Source: an uncultured Megasphaera sp. (GTDB lineage Bacteria; Bacillota; Negativicutes; Veillonellales; Megasphaeraceae). From it: 64,000 nucleotides of DNA. Below are positions 1-9,300 of the stretch, piece by piece. Within the stretch, counting starts at the first letter, position 1. The number at the start of each line of letters is the position of its first letter. The translations under genes were made by a program, and so were the position numbers. Under the pieces are notes generated by a model. It had not been told where the DNA came from. It saw nothing but the letters and a program-made list of their open reading frames with translations, and did no database searches. The stretch lies in assembly GCA_900540735.1 (NCBI GenBank), contig UQHB01000003.1:45218-109217 (forward strand). The letters run 5' to 3'.

Positions 1-177
1 TTTACATGCTATTTCTAATCTATCAAGGAATCGTTTAAAGCTATCTTGCGGACGCTCATTTCCTACAAAATAAAATGTAACAGTAAGTTCATTGTCGTAA
101 GTAGAAAAATTAGCTTTACTCGTAGATGCTTTAAAATTATCAATGCCGATAGTACAGTTTACCGATTTATCCGACAT
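1..177 (-). CDS. Hypothetical protein, N-terminal part only
   Basis: The reading frame opens at an ATG at 177 behind a GGCGGTG-like ribosome site and runs without a stop off the left edge, giving 59 residues (starts MSDKSVNCTIGIDNF). I do not recognise a family. The first residues resemble the MSDK start of the small XRE protein at 1325-1549, but the rest does not. It lies in the AT-rich block that ends with the integrase, so it is probably element cargo. Confidence 0.5.
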   Translation of the reverse strand, partial: MSDKSVNCTIGIDNFKASTSKANFSTYDNELTVTFYFVGNERPQDSFKRFLDRLEIACK

Positions 178-320
178 GATATCACCGCCTTTTTGTCTAC
201 ATTATATCATACGGTATCTATTTCGTGGACTCACGAAGATGCATAGGAGTATAATCGTGTAGCTTGCAGCGATGTCAATCATCTGTGCTATATGTCTTTT
301 TCGTTGAAAGGAGAATTATA

Positions 321-722
321 ATGAAAAAATTAGTTTGTTCTTTACTTCTGTCATCTCTGCTTTGTTCAACCGCCCTTGCAGCTAATCAATCGCAGGAAAT
401 AAAAATAGAACCGAGTTGGCAACCTGTTTACGAGTCGGTAGAATTTACCTGTTATGCTGACAAGAATACCCTGCAATACAATCCTAAAACACAAATAGCA
501 ACAGTTTCTTTGATTTTACTAAACAATGGGGAAAATACAAAGAACATTGCTAAGTTAAAAATAGACTATGCTAATAATACTGTTGTCGTCTTAAATGAAG
601 AAATTTATAAAGAGTATGGGAAAAAGCCTGAAAAATTAAACGGTGCTGTAAAACCTTCCCCTATTTATCCTGATACGCCTACCTCTGAAATTACAGACGG
701 CATCAAAGCATTAATTAAGTAA
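321..722 (+). CDS. Small secreted protein, paralogue of the next gene
   Basis: 133 aa. The start at 321 is chosen because AAAGGAG sits just upstream and the protein then opens with a clear signal peptide (MKKL, a hydrophobic stretch, then ALA before residue ~20); an upstream in-frame start would bury it. The mature part is short and hydrophilic, with a segment YADKNTLQYNPKTQIATVS that matches YVNTDTMKYEPSTDTAEFY in the gene at 736-1263, so the two are tandem paralogues. Function unknown; probably periplasmic or surface-exposed. It is followed after 13 nt by its partner, apparently in one transcript. Confidence 0.75.
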   Translation: MKKLVCSLLLSSLLCSTALAANQSQEIKIEPSWQPVYESVEFTCYADKNTLQYNPKTQIATVSLILLNNGENTKNIAKLKIDYANNTVVVLNEEIYKEYGKKPEKLNGAVKPSPIYPDTPTSEITDGIKALIK

Positions 723-735
723 GGAGATGTAATAT

Positions 736-1263
736 ATGAAAAAGATATGTTGTTTGTTATTTTTCCTATTGGTAATGGCTTCGAGTGCTTTCGCAAGTGA
801 ATTCAATGCAAAGAGTTGGTATTGGATTGGTTCGAGTTCTGAAATGACTGCGTATGTAAATACGGATACTATGAAATATGAACCTTCTACCGATACAGCA
901 GAATTTTATGTACGAGTGACGGAACCAGCACAAAAATATGATGACGTAATGAAGGCAACTCTAAATTTTACTAAAAAGACATTAACAACATACGATATAT
1001 ACCGTTATCCGTTTAATAGTTCATCGCCTCAACAAATATATAACCATGACACAGGAGATATACTTCCGGATACCCTTGGCTATGCTTTATATGTAAAAGT
1101 TGCCCCTATGGTAGATAGAGACGCAAAGCTTGAAGAATATAAAAAGAATAAACAGGAAGACGAAAAGAAGGCAAAACATAAAGAAGATGTACAAACGAGA
1201 CAAACATATACCGCTGGAGTTGTTGGAGCCGTGATAGGAAATCTCTTAGGTAGAAACTACTAA
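736..1263 (+). CDS. Secreted protein with C-terminal glycine-zipper-like segment
   Basis: 175 aa, preceded by AAGGAG. It starts with a signal peptide (MKKICCLLFFLLVMASSAFA). The central region shares the NTDTMKYEP-type segment with the preceding gene. Residues ~130-155 are highly charged (KKNKQEDEKKAKHKED), and the C-terminus (AGVVGAVIGNLLG) is a small-residue, membrane-active-looking segment like the glycine zippers of envelope proteins. Function unknown. A strong hairpin terminator follows at once, closing this two-gene unit. Confidence 0.75.
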   Translation: MKKICCLLFFLLVMASSAFASEFNAKSWYWIGSSSEMTAYVNTDTMKYEPSTDTAEFYVRVTEPAQKYDDVMKATLNFTKKTLTTYDIYRYPFNSSSPQQIYNHDTGDILPDTLGYALYVKVAPMVDRDAKLEEYKKNKQEDEKKAKHKEDVQTRQTYTAGVVGAVIGNLLGRNY

Positions 1264-1269
1264 CAAAAA

Positions 1270-1293
1270 GCACCTGTCGTCAAAAACAGGTGC
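1270..1293. terminator. Hairpin terminator between convergent genes
   Basis: A perfect 7-bp stem GCACCTG/CAGGTGC with a 10-nt loop, followed by ATATTTTT on the plus strand and preceded by an A-rich stretch that would be a U-tract on the minus strand. It lies between convergent genes and can serve both. Confidence 0.75.
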
Positions 1294-1324
1294 ATATTTT
1301 TCACCACTTAGTTGAACATATATT

Positions 1325-1549
1325 CTATTTTTTGACTGTGGGTCGAATTGGGACTATTTCTATAGTCTGGCCTAATGGTTCTAAGACCTTCAACAATGTA
1401 TCTAACTTAGGAACCGCCGTTTTATTTTCCAATCTAGCAACGGCTGGTTGCATAAGACATGCTGCTTTTGCTAAATCTTTTTGGGTCATCTTTTGATTTT
1501 TCCTAAGTTCAATAATACGGTCTATGATTGCAGTACATTTATCCGACAT
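1325..1549 (-). CDS. XRE-family HTH protein, antitoxin-like
   Basis: 74 aa, essentially a single Cro/C1-type helix-turn-helix (MTQKDLAKAACLMQPAVARLENKTAVPKLDTLLKVLEPLG, residues ~20-60). This size and make-up is typical of HigA-like antitoxins and small element repressors. Its start overlaps the end of the DUF2442 gene by 11 bp, so the two are probably co-translated in the order DUF4160-DUF2442-XRE. It likely represses its own operon. No RelE/HigB-type toxin is recognisable nearby. Confidence 0.8.
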   Translation of the reverse strand: MSDKCTAIIDRIIELRKNQKMTQKDLAKAACLMQPAVARLENKTAVPKLDTLLKVLEPLGQTIEIVPIRPTVKK

Positions 1550-1844
1550 GTTCGGTTACCTCTGCAACGTCTGTACCGTGTTTATATACATAATCTGGCG
1601 AAATATCTATATCCCCATCGCACCAAGTCAATACACCATAATCAATATATACAGTCTTAAATACTTCTATATCTTTTAGTGGCTGAAAAACTTCTTCATC
1701 AAGCAACGACCGGCAATCGAAAACTTTCGATTGCCCATCATTGAAACGTACTAATAAATTGTATCCGTCCAATACTTTTACTCCTGTTACTTTTAAAATA
1801 GGTTCCGGATTTCCAGCATATACAACATCATCAACAGTATACAT
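1539..1844 (-). CDS. DUF2442 family protein
   Basis: 101 aa. The start at 1844 is chosen because GGGAGG lies 8 nt upstream; an upstream in-frame start has no ribosome site. The sequence has the DUF2442 pattern: a KVTGVKVLDGYNLLVRFNDGQSKVFD beta segment followed by L..EVF.PLKD...F..V..D.GVLTWCDGDIDISPDYVY. DUF2442 genes are commonly found next to DUF4160 genes, as here (gap 13 bp). Biochemical role is unknown; a toxin-antitoxin-like function has been suggested from context only. Confidence 0.8.
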   Translation of the reverse strand: MYTVDDVVYAGNPEPILKVTGVKVLDGYNLLVRFNDGQSKVFDCRSLLDEEVFQPLKDIEVFKTVYIDYGVLTWCDGDIDISPDYVYKHGTDVAEVTEHVG

Positions 1845-1857
1845 AAGTATTACCTCC

Positions 1858-2124
1858 CTAGTGCAACGGTTCAATTTTATTAAAAGGTTTACCTTGTACG
1901 GCATTAGTCCAAGCTTCATAAAGAACTTCTTCCCGTAAAATAGCCCACGCCTGTATGAGCTTTAATTGCTTTGCAGGCATCCTTCCTGCAAGTATTTCTC
2001 CATCAATTCCAATAGATGCTTCATACTCTCCATAGCGTGCATGAAAATGTGGTTTATGATGTTTTTCGTTATCTTTGTAAAGCATTTTTAAAATAATATT
2101 ATTAAATCTACATAATTCTGGCAC
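1858..2124 (-). CDS. DUF4160 family protein
   Basis: 88 aa. GTG at 2124 is preferred over GTG at 2133 because AAGGAG sits 8 nt before the former but abuts the latter, and the resulting MPELCRFNNIILKML start matches the family pattern. The signature HHKPHFHARYGEYEASIGIDG (residues ~20-40) is diagnostic of DUF4160. It is the first gene of a three-gene set with DUF2442 and XRE. The module is often found on mobile elements; function not established. Confidence 0.8.
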   Translation of the reverse strand: MPELCRFNNIILKMLYKDNEKHHKPHFHARYGEYEASIGIDGEILAGRMPAKQLKLIQAWAILREEVLYEAWTNAVQGKPFNKIEPLH

Positions 2125-2218
2125 GTTTAACACTCCTTTTCTTTAATTGTATTATAACATATATGTTATAATATGTCAATAACACTCTTGTTATATTTTT
2201 TTTTATGAGGTGATTCAA

Positions 2219-3328
2219 ATGCCAGCATATTTCGATAAAGTAAAAAAAACGTGGTACGTCAAGTTCTGGTATAAAGACTATACCGGAAAACGCAGACAAA
2301 CCACAAAGCGAGGTTTTAAACTAAAAAAAGACGCACTCAAATATGAGCACGACTTTATAGAAGAACAAAAAGGTTCTGATAATATTACTATAGATAAACT
2401 CATAGAACGGTACTTGCTGCATAAGAAAAAAACTATTCGCAAATCATCTTATGATACTGCAAAAACACAAATCAAATTATATATAGTTCCTTTTTTTAAA
2501 GGGAGCAAACTAAATGATATAACGGTAAAAAGGATTATGGATTGGCATGATAACTTTCTTAAAGAAAAGAACCTTGCAGATACCACTTTAAAGCTAGTAA
2601 ACGGCAGACTATCTTCGCTTTTTAATTTCGCCAAAAAATATTACCATATCCGATATAACCCAGTAACGGAATCAGAATCAATAGGCTCATTAAAACGAAA
2701 AACGGCGTATCAAATATGGACTATTGAGGAGTTAAATAAATTCTGTAGTAGTTTTGACCCTAAATCTTTTGACGCTTTGATATATAAGATAATATATTTT
2801 ACTGGTATGCGTCCTTGTGAAATAACAGGACTTTCCATTCATGATATAGATTTACAAAAAGGCGTAATACATATAACTAAATCTTATCATTATGACCCCG
2901 AAGTAGATGGGGAATTATACCATGGTTACCTTACGCCACCAAAAAATGATTATTCTATACGAACGATAGCCATTCCGGAGTTTTTACTTGCAGAACTTTC
3001 TGAATATATAGCATACTGTAAAAAATCAGGAATATCAAAACGTATATTCCCTACGAATAACAAAACTATTTTAAGAAAGTTAAGAAGGCATATAAAAATG
3101 TCTGGGGTTAAAGAGATACGCACTTATGACTTACGACATTCTCACGCATCTCTTTTAATTGCGAATCATCAAGATATAACACTAGTATCAAAACGAATGG
3201 GACATAGTTCCCCAGAAACGACATTGAAAATTTATACCCATGAATATGGCAACAATACAAATGAAATGTTATCTTTTTTAAATTTAGCAGGTGAAAAAAT
3301 GGAGCCAGAAAAAAAAGAAAGAAAATAG
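2219..3328 (+). CDS. int: Tyrosine site-specific integrase
   Basis: 369 aa; the start at 2219 follows GAGGTG. The N-terminus (residues ~1-55) is an AP2-like arm-binding domain with KTWYVKFWYKDYTGKRRQTTKRGF. A SAM-like core-binding domain follows (~60-160), then the catalytic domain with Arg in TGMRPCEITGL, the H-x-x-R box in YDLRHSHASLLI, and the C-terminal GHSSPETTLKIYTHEY, where the last Tyr is the nucleophile. The architecture is that of Tn916/phage-type integrases. It sits at the right edge of the AT-rich block, pointing at the junction with core genes, as expected for an element that integrates to its right. No xis gene was recognised. Confidence 0.93.
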   Translation: MPAYFDKVKKTWYVKFWYKDYTGKRRQTTKRGFKLKKDALKYEHDFIEEQKGSDNITIDKLIERYLLHKKKTIRKSSYDTAKTQIKLYIVPFFKGSKLNDITVKRIMDWHDNFLKEKNLADTTLKLVNGRLSSLFNFAKKYYHIRYNPVTESESIGSLKRKTAYQIWTIEELNKFCSSFDPKSFDALIYKIIYFTGMRPCEITGLSIHDIDLQKGVIHITKSYHYDPEVDGELYHGYLTPPKNDYSIRTIAIPEFLLAELSEYIAYCKKSGISKRIFPTNNKTILRKLRRHIKMSGVKEIRTYDLRHSHASLLIANHQDITLVSKRMGHSSPETTLKIYTHEYGNNTNEMLSFLNLAGEKMEPEKKERK

Positions 3329-3419
3329 TGGTCATTATGTGGTCAGAAAAGAATAAAATGAGTTAAAAACCATAGTATTGAAGCCGTTTAATAGATATTA
3401 AGGGCATATTGTACCATAT

Positions 3420-3631
3420 TTACCCACGCGGTGCATACATGATGATAGCCACGCCGATCAGTGCCACGAGACCACCGATGAGGTCATACGTATCCGGTAC
3501 AGTACCGTCGATTTTCCCCCCCCCCCACACAAAATAGAAAGAACAATGAAAATACCGCCATACGCCGCATAAACCTTGCCAAAAGACGCACTCGCCGACT
3601 GAAGCGTCGGAATAATCCCGTAAATAATTAG
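3420..3631 (-). pseudogene. ynfA (UPF0060) remnant, 5'-truncated and frameshifted
   Basis: Two frames together reconstruct the C-terminal half of a UPF0060/YnfA small membrane protein: IYGIIPTLQ...[18 protein letters not shown] in one frame and [29 protein letters not shown] in another. The frame changes at a run of 11 consecutive C residues (3516-3526). The first half of the gene is absent: the matching sequence begins near 3631, directly before the end of the RND gene. The stop is TAA at 3420. This is a decayed gene lying between the integrase and the efflux operon. Confidence 0.8.
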
Positions 3632-3677
3632 GGGTTGCTGTTTTACGGCATAGGTAGCCTTTCGCCTCTTGCATATG

Positions 3678-6600
3678 TTATTCTGTTTTTTTAATTTTAT
3701 ACCATGCCGCATACATCGTCGGCAACACGAGCAACGTCAACACCGTTGCCACCAATAAGCCGCTAGCAATAGCCACAGCCATAGGGCCAAAAAAGATATT
3801 GCGCATCAAGGGCAGCATCCCTAAAATAGCCGCAGCTGCCGTAAGCATAATCGGTCTAAACCGCAACACTGCCGAATCAATGACCGCATGCCACGGGTCT
3901 TCGCCAGCCTCCATATGCTTCTTGATTTGGTCAATGAGGATGACGGAATTACGGATAATCATGCCGCCCAAGGCAAGAATGCCTAAGTACGCCACAAAGC
4001 CCAAAGACTTCCCAAAGAGGAGCATACCAATAGCCACACCAATCAAGCCCATAGGAGCCGTAATCAAGGTCAAGACCATTTGTGATACATTTCGCAGTTG
4101 GAACATGAGGAGCGTCATAATGAGGAGAATCATGACCGGCACAGGCCCTAAGAGATACTTCAGCGATTTCTGGCTGTTTTCCAGAGCCCCGTCCACTTCG
4201 ACAGTGTAGCCAAAAGGCATGGAATCGCGAATCTCTTGGATAGAATCATACGCTTTCTGGGTCGCATCATTAGCCGTGCCGCTCTTAATATTCCCTTCGA
4301 CTGTAATAGTCGGCTTCAAATCGCGCCGCCAAATGAGCCCATCTTCAGCAGCATAGGAAATCTTCGCCACTTGGTCAAGAGGCACATAGCCTGTTCCGAT
4401 ATAAATAGGAATATTCTTGATTTTCGACAAGTCATTACGGTCATTATCTTGGAGCCGCAGCTGAATACCAATGGTCTTATCGGCTGCGTAGTATTCGGCA
4501 ATAGTCGCGCCAGACAATTCTGTATAGAGCGTCTTGGCCACATCCGTCCCGGAAAGGCCCATAGCGCGGAGCTTATCTTGGTCTAATTCAAGATGCATGA
4601 CCTTGCTCTTTTGTTCCCAGTTGAGGAAGACATTTTCCGTATTCGGGTCTTCACTTACTTTTTTGGCAATTTGCTGAGCATAGCCTTTGACTTTATCTAC
4701 GTCATAGCCGGACACGCGCAACATAATGGGATAATCCGACGGCGGCCCTAAAGGAATATTCTTAATATTGACGCGCACATTCGGTTGTGTGTCGGCCAGC
4801 TGTTTTTGAATCAATTGAGTCAGTGATTCTCGTTCCGATACATCTTTAGCAACGACGACGAACTGGGCGTAGTTATTGGCTGGGAGTACGGGTTCCAGGG
4901 TCAAGACGAACCGCGGTGCCCCTTCGCCAACGTAATAAGAATAACCGTCCATCTTATCCTTTTGTGTATCTAAATACTGAGACAATTTAGCCGCTTCTGC
5001 CTGCGTTGCCTGCATAGACGAGCCTTCAGGCAAGGTCATTTCGACGATGATTTCCGGGCGCAAGGACGGTGGGAAAAATTCTTGAGGAATGAATTTCATC
5101 AAGCCTACAGAGAAAACGAATAAGGCTGCTGTGCCGCCGATGACGATGACGCGATGGGTCAGGCACCAAGTCAAGACTTTTCTAAAAAAGCGATAGAACC
5201 GATTATCATACGGGTCTTTTTCGATTTTATCCTTTTTAATCTTGATTAAATAGTAGCCAAAAAGCGGTGCTACCATGACGGATACAATCCATGAAATCAA
5301 GAGGGCCGACAAGATAACTGGGAATAAGGAACGGCAAAATTCAGAAGCTGCGCCATCGGCAAAAGCTACGGGAATAAACCCGGCACTCGTAACAAGTGTC
5401 CCAGTGAGCATTGGTTTGGCTGTAGCCTTAAAGGCATAGCACGCCGCATCAAAGCGATTGAGTCCCTTCTCTAGTTGGACGCTCATCATTTCGACGGCAA
5501 TAATAGCATCATCGACAAGGAGGCCTAAGGCGATGATCAAGGCCCCAAGGGAAACCTTTTGCAGGTCAATGCCCGCTACTTCCATGACGCAAAAGACACC
5601 GGCTAAGACGAGAGGAATACAAAAGGCAACGACGAGGCCTGTGCGCAAGCCTAAGCTCAAGAAGCTGACGACGAGGACGATAATGACTGCATCACGGAGG
5701 GTATCGACGAAATCGCTAATAGAGTTCTTGACGACTTTCGGCTGGTCTGAGACTTGGTGGATTTCCATGCCTGCCGGGAGGTCGCTTTTGACAGAGGTCT
5801 GGAGTTTTTCCAAATTCGTGCCGAGGTCCAAAATATTGCCGCCGCTCTTCATGGAGACGGCAATGCCGACAGCCGGTTTGCCGTTGTAGAACATCTTCGG
5901 GTCTGACGGCTCCGTATAACGCCGTTCGACCGTGGCAATATCGCCGAGGCGGAAGACTTTGCCATTGGCGTTAATGGGTAAATTCTTGATGGCATCGACG
6001 TTTTCAAAGACACCGGAAATCCGCAAATATACGTTATCGGACTGGGTGTCAATCATGCCCGACGGAGTCATAGCATTTTGGCCTTTTACGGCATCGGCCA
6101 CAGCTGTCGGTGAAATCCCTAGTTCTGCCAGTTTAGCATTGGCTACTTCAATGTAAATCTTTTCGCTTTGGTCGCCAACGAGTTCGACTTTGCTCACATC
6201 AGGCACATCGAGCATCATACGGCGAATCTTTTCGGCCTTTTGCCGCAACTCTTCGTACGAATAGCCGTCGCCAGTGAGGGCGTAAATAGAGCCGTACACG
6301 TCGTCAAACCGGTCGTTGTAGTACGGGCCGTACACGCCTTCAGGCAAATCCTTCTTCATGTCTTCTACGAGGTTACGCACGTCATGCCAACGGTTGCGCA
6401 GTTCTTTCGCATCCATTTGGTCATTTAAATTGACGTAAATCGCTGCTTCTCCTGGGCGGGAAAAGCTTTTTAAATAATCTAAATCCTGCGTATCTTGGAG
6501 TTTCTGTTCGATTTTATCGACGACTTGCTCTTGCATCTGTTGCGCCGATGCACCAGGCCAGGCGACGGTGACGACCATAGTCCGCACATTGTACGACGGG

Positions 6601-6713
6601 TCTTCCGCACGGCCTAATTTCATATACGAAAAGACACCGGCAATGGCGATGATAACGATAAAATACCAGACCAGGACTTTATTTTTCAGGGCCAGTTCCG
6701 TTAAGTTATGCAT
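3678..6713 (-). CDS. RND efflux pump, inner-membrane permease
   Basis: 1011 aa, full length for an AcrB/MexB-like HAE-RND transporter. The N-terminal TM1 (residues ~13-31) leads into a large periplasmic loop containing [21 protein letters not shown]. The TM2-TM6 block holds [24 protein letters not shown], with the conserved Asp pair of the proton relay. A second periplasmic loop and TM8-TM12 ([32 protein letters not shown]) follow. It works with the adaptor gene upstream (1-bp overlap TAATG), exporting drugs or other amphiphiles across both membranes. No outer-membrane TolC-like gene is nearby. Expression is probably under the MarR gene that begins the operon. Confidence 0.93.
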   Translation of the reverse strand: MHNLTELALKNKVLVWYFIVIIAIAGVFSYMKLGRAEDPSYNVRTMVVTVAWPGASAQQMQEQVVDKIEQKLQDTQDLDYLKSFSRPGEAAIYVNLNDQMDAKELRNRWHDVRNLVEDMKKDLPEGVYGPYYNDRFDDVYGSIYALTGDGYSYEELRQKAEKIRRMMLDVPDVSKVELVGDQSEKIYIEVANAKLAELGISPTAVADAVKGQNAMTPSGMIDTQSDNVYLRISGVFENVDAIKNLPINANGKVFRLGDIATVERRYTEPSDPKMFYNGKPAVGIAVSMKSGGNILDLGTNLEKLQTSVKSDLPAGMEIHQVSDQPKVVKNSISDFVDTLRDAVIIVLVVSFLSLGLRTGLVVAFCIPLVLAGVFCVMEVAGIDLQKVSLGALIIALGLLVDDAIIAVEMMSVQLEKGLNRFDAACYAFKATAKPMLTGTLVTSAGFIPVAFADGAASEFCRSLFPVILSALLISWIVSVMVAPLFGYYLIKIKKDKIEKDPYDNRFYRFFRKVLTWCLTHRVIVIGGTAALFVFSVGLMKFIPQEFFPPSLRPEIIVEMTLPEGSSMQATQAEAAKLSQYLDTQKDKMDGYSYYVGEGAPRFVLTLEPVLPANNYAQFVVVAKDVSERESLTQLIQKQLADTQPNVRVNIKNIPLGPPSDYPIMLRVSGYDVDKVKGYAQQIAKKVSEDPNTENVFLNWEQKSKVMHLELDQDKLRAMGLSGTDVAKTLYTELSGATIAEYYAADKTIGIQLRLQDNDRNDLSKIKNIPIYIGTGYVPLDQVAKISYAAEDGLIWRRDLKPTITVEGNIKSGTANDATQKAYDSIQEIRDSMPFGYTVEVDGALENSQKSLKYLLGPVPVMILLIMTLLMFQLRNVSQMVLTLITAPMGLIGVAIGMLLFGKSLGFVAYLGILALGGMIIRNSVILIDQIKKHMEAGEDPWHAVIDSAVLRFRPIMLTAAAAILGMLPLMRNIFFGPMAVAIASGLLVATVLTLLVLPTMYAAWYKIKKTE

Positions 6714-7801
6714 TATTCATCACCTTCTGTTCGTACTGTTTCTCCTTCGTGGAGGAGCTGCACGCCAGCCGTGACGACGATGTCACCAGCTGAGAGCCCC
6801 CCGACTTGGACCGTATTATTGCCAAAGTCCGTGACGGTCACGTCTTTGAGGGATAAGGTCTTGTCTTTGCCCACGACCCAGACTTGGGGCTTGTCTCCTG
6901 TTTGGTAAATCGCACTAAGGGGCAGGACGTAGGTCGTATTTTTATTAGCATCAGGCGACGCATTGGTCACGCTTGCCGTCATGCCGAGCTGCATGCCTTG
7001 CGGTGGATTGGGCAGGGAAATACTGACTTTATACGTCCGTGACGCTGGGTCAGCCATAGGCGATACTTCGCGGACTGTACCGTTCACGGTTTGATTCTGG
7101 AGAGCCCAGAAGGAGATGGACACGTCTTTCCCCATGGGGAAATCTTGGACGTGGTTTTCCGGCACGTTGATTTGTACTTCTAAATCGCCCGAGTGGACCA
7201 GGGTCAGGACCGGTGTACCAGCGCCGACGACTTGGCCCACTTCGGCATTGACTGTCGAAATGACACCGTCTGCATCAGCCGTCAAGGACGTATACGATAA
7301 TTGGTTCTGCTGCGCTTGGACGGCCGCATTGGCTTGGTTATATTGAGCTACAGCCTGATTGTAAGCCGTCTGGTATTGGTCGAGAGCGGACGCACTGACC
7401 GCATCTTGACTGTACAAGGCTTGATAGCGCGCTAAATTAGACTGGGCTAATTCTAACTGCGCTTTTGCCGCACTAGCTTGAGCTGCAGCTTGGTTGACGG
7501 CTTGCGTTACGTCTTGGGGATTGACCGTCATCAAGACATCCCCTTGGTGCACAACACTGCCGAGCTGGACGTTGCGCGCCGTAATACGCCCTCCTGCTTG
7601 GAAGGCTAAATTGCTTTCATACCGCCCTTTAACCGTACCGGAGTATACTCCTTCGGCATCGCCGCTTTTTGCGCCCACTTGAGTCGTCTTCACGAGCTGC
7701 GCCGGTTCCGCCGCTGCTTCTTTATTGCCGCAACCGCTGAGGACGAGGCTTGCAGCCAGTGCCGTCATGACCAGGGCAACGGTTAGTTTATTTCGTATCA
7801 T
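6713..7801 (-). CDS. RND periplasmic adaptor lipoprotein (HlyD/MFP family)
   Basis: 362 aa. The start at 7801 is chosen for its AAGGAAGG site and because it gives a lipoprotein signal MIRNKLTVALVMTALAASLVLSGC with the lipidated Cys at 24. Then follow the barrel-sandwich half (GRITARNVQLGSVVHQGDVLMTV), an Ala/Gln-rich helical hairpin (residues ~95-170, NQAAAQASAAKAQLELAQSNLARYQALY), the second lipoyl half (DGVISTVNAEVGQVVGAGTPVLTLV) and a beta-barrel. It links the inner-membrane pump to an outer-membrane channel. It overlaps the marR gene end by 14 bp and the pump start by 1 bp. Confidence 0.92.
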   Translation of the reverse strand: MIRNKLTVALVMTALAASLVLSGCGNKEAAAEPAQLVKTTQVGAKSGDAEGVYSGTVKGRYESNLAFQAGGRITARNVQLGSVVHQGDVLMTVNPQDVTQAVNQAAAQASAAKAQLELAQSNLARYQALYSQDAVSASALDQYQTAYNQAVAQYNQANAAVQAQQNQLSYTSLTADADGVISTVNAEVGQVVGAGTPVLTLVHSGDLEVQINVPENHVQDFPMGKDVSISFWALQNQTVNGTVREVSPMADPASRTYKVSISLPNPPQGMQLGMTASVTNASPDANKNTTYVLPLSAIYQTGDKPQVWVVGKDKTLSLKDVTVTDFGNNTVQVGGLSAGDIVVTAGVQLLHEGETVRTEGDE

Positions 7802-8258
7802 TCCAATCCTTCCTTTCTGGATAAATCGTCGTAATATCGAGGGTCGCCGCTTTTTCTGCAACAGCAGATAAGCACTGAAAAGTTTGCTCCTGCTTGGCCT
7901 TATCCATACCAGCTGTAATCGTCTCAATCCAGCACTGCAAAATCTGCTCTAACTGCGGCTGCAAGGCCAGTCCTTTGGCTGTCACATAGAGACGGCGCAG
8001 CCGTTTGTCCACTGCATCTTGTTGGCGCAGGATAAACCCTTTTTCTGCCAAGGTTTTCGTCGTTCTGGCAACCAACCCTTTATCCGCTGTCAAGCCTTTG
8101 ACGAGCTCATCTTGACTACAACCGTCACGGCTGTACAAGGCATGCAAAACAACGTATTCTGAGTACGATAATCGCCACGGCTTGCAAGCATACGTAATAT
8201 ACGCTTGAGAGCGGCGGTTTAAGAGGCCAAAATGATAGCCAATCTTTGCATAATCCAT
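7788..8258 (-). CDS. MarR-family transcriptional regulator
   Basis: 156 aa. The winged helix-turn-helix occupies residues ~30-105: LSYSEYVVLHALYSRDGCSQDELVKGLTADKGLVARTTKTLAEKGFILRQQDAVDKRLRRLYVT. The D-x-R-L-R-R-L wing is typical of MarR. It is the first gene of the operon with the adaptor and pump, and is divergent from the MFS remnant, so it very likely represses both by binding the palindrome in the 77-bp intergenic region. The ligand cannot be told from sequence. Confidence 0.92.
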   Translation of the reverse strand: MDYAKIGYHFGLLNRRSQAYITYACKPWRLSYSEYVVLHALYSRDGCSQDELVKGLTADKGLVARTTKTLAEKGFILRQQDAVDKRLRRLYVTAKGLALQPQLEQILQCWIETITAGMDKAKQEQTFQCLSAVAEKAATLDITTIYPERKDWNDTK

Positions 8259-8285
8259 AGGGTCTTCCCCCTTCAGAAAATATTT

Positions 8286-8300
8286 GTTGACTTAATCAAC
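8286..8300. promoter_or_regulatory. Probable MarR operator
   Basis: Inverted repeat GTTGA-CTTAA-TCAAC in the intergenic region between divergent marR and the MFS remnant, 28 bp before the marR start. Size and place fit a MarR dimer site that could control both directions. The assignment is inferred from position and symmetry. Confidence 0.6.
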
Positions 8301-8335
8301 TATTTTTATACCCATAGTATAGCAAAGGACATGAC

Positions 8336-9182
8336 GTGATGCAAGACCTTAAGCGGAGAAAAAACACCAACTTTCAGCTCATGCTTTGGTCGACGAAATA
8401 CGCCATTGCTACGTGGCAGACATCCATTAGTGATGCCGGCCTAGCGTCTGGGATTTTCATTATTGGAGCCTTGTCGGCGCGCATCGTCACAGGCCACGTT
8501 ATCGATGTGTTAGGGCGAAAAAAATTATTGCTCTTAGGGACGCTCATCTATTTAGCAGCCTTACCGATTTATTTCGTCTGTAACGCTCGCGTCGGCTTTA
8601 GGGCCCTTCTTAGGCAAGTCGATTTGTTATTCTACGGTCTTAAGCTTTATGGGAGCCTATACGGATACGTTAGGGCTCCTCTTAGCCGGGAGTATTTTCT
8701 TCATGGCTTATGCCATTACGTCCCTCTTTAGCCGTCCTATTATTGGCCGCTTCTTAGACCATCATGGTGGTGACGTCGTCATGTATCCGACCCTCATCAT
8801 CTTAGCCCTGTGCATGCTCACCGTCGGTTTTGCGACCATCGATGTACTCTTTGCGTTAGGCGGCATTCTCTTAGGCCTCAGCTATAGTACGGTTACGTCT
8901 GCCGGACAGGCTCTTGCCATTCACGGCGTCCACGAAGACCACATTGGCCTGGCGACGTCGACGTTCTTTATTTTCGTCGATTTCGGTGTCGGTATTGGGC
9001 CGTACCTCTTAGGCTTCCTCGTGCCGGCATACGGCTTTACGAGCATCTATTTTGCCGGTGCTATCGTCGCCCTCGTCGGCATTCCGCTCTACTACATCCT
9101 CATCGGCAGAAGCGGTGTTTTCTCGTATGCTCAAATGGAACAAGTACGGCGCCGTGAAGAAACGGAAGATTCAGCAAAATAG
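8336..9182 (+). pseudogene. MFS transporter, decayed by deletions and a frameshift
   Basis: Two overlapping frames belong to one major-facilitator gene. The first gives GLASGIFIIGALSARIVTGHVIDVLGRKKLLLLG, the TM2-loop signature. The second gives GPFLG, then LSFMGAYTDTLGLLLAGSIFFMAYAITSLFSRPIIGRFLDHHGGDVVMYP through GLATSTFFIFVDFGVGIGPYLLGFLVP. The family normally has ~400 residues; here TM1 is shortened, the TM4-TM6 region is missing between about 8590 and 8610, and the frame changes there. The gene is divergent from marR and was probably a regulated drug exporter before it decayed. A long hairpin terminator follows at 9234. Confidence 0.85.
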
Positions 9183-9233
9183 CTTTGCCCGCCCCTTTCT
9201 TTATGATATACTAAGGAAGCAGATTACGGACCT

Positions 9234-9282
9234 TAGGGATAACGACTGCGGTATCATACCGTGGCGTTATCCCTATTTTTTT
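9234..9282 (+). terminator. Rho-independent terminator between MFS remnant and pabA
   Basis: An 11-bp stem TAGGGATAACG/CGTTATCCCTA with an inner CGGTA/TACCG hairpin, followed by seven T. It lies 52 bp after the MFS remnant and 19 bp before pabA. It most simply ends the upstream unit, though a terminator so close to the pabA start could also attenuate it. Confidence 0.8.
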
Positions 9283-9300
9283 GCCCGAAAGGAGAACAAC

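Noticed and set aside
3329..3419. tRNA 3' end or clear att site to the right of the integrase.
   Set aside because: No tRNA-like fold and no repeat matching the left end could be identified within the window; the other att half would lie outside it.
9183..9300. Attenuator or T-box before pabA.
   Set aside because: No leader peptide, T-box or alternative hairpin is visible; the single strong hairpin with T-run is explained as the terminator of the MFS remnant.
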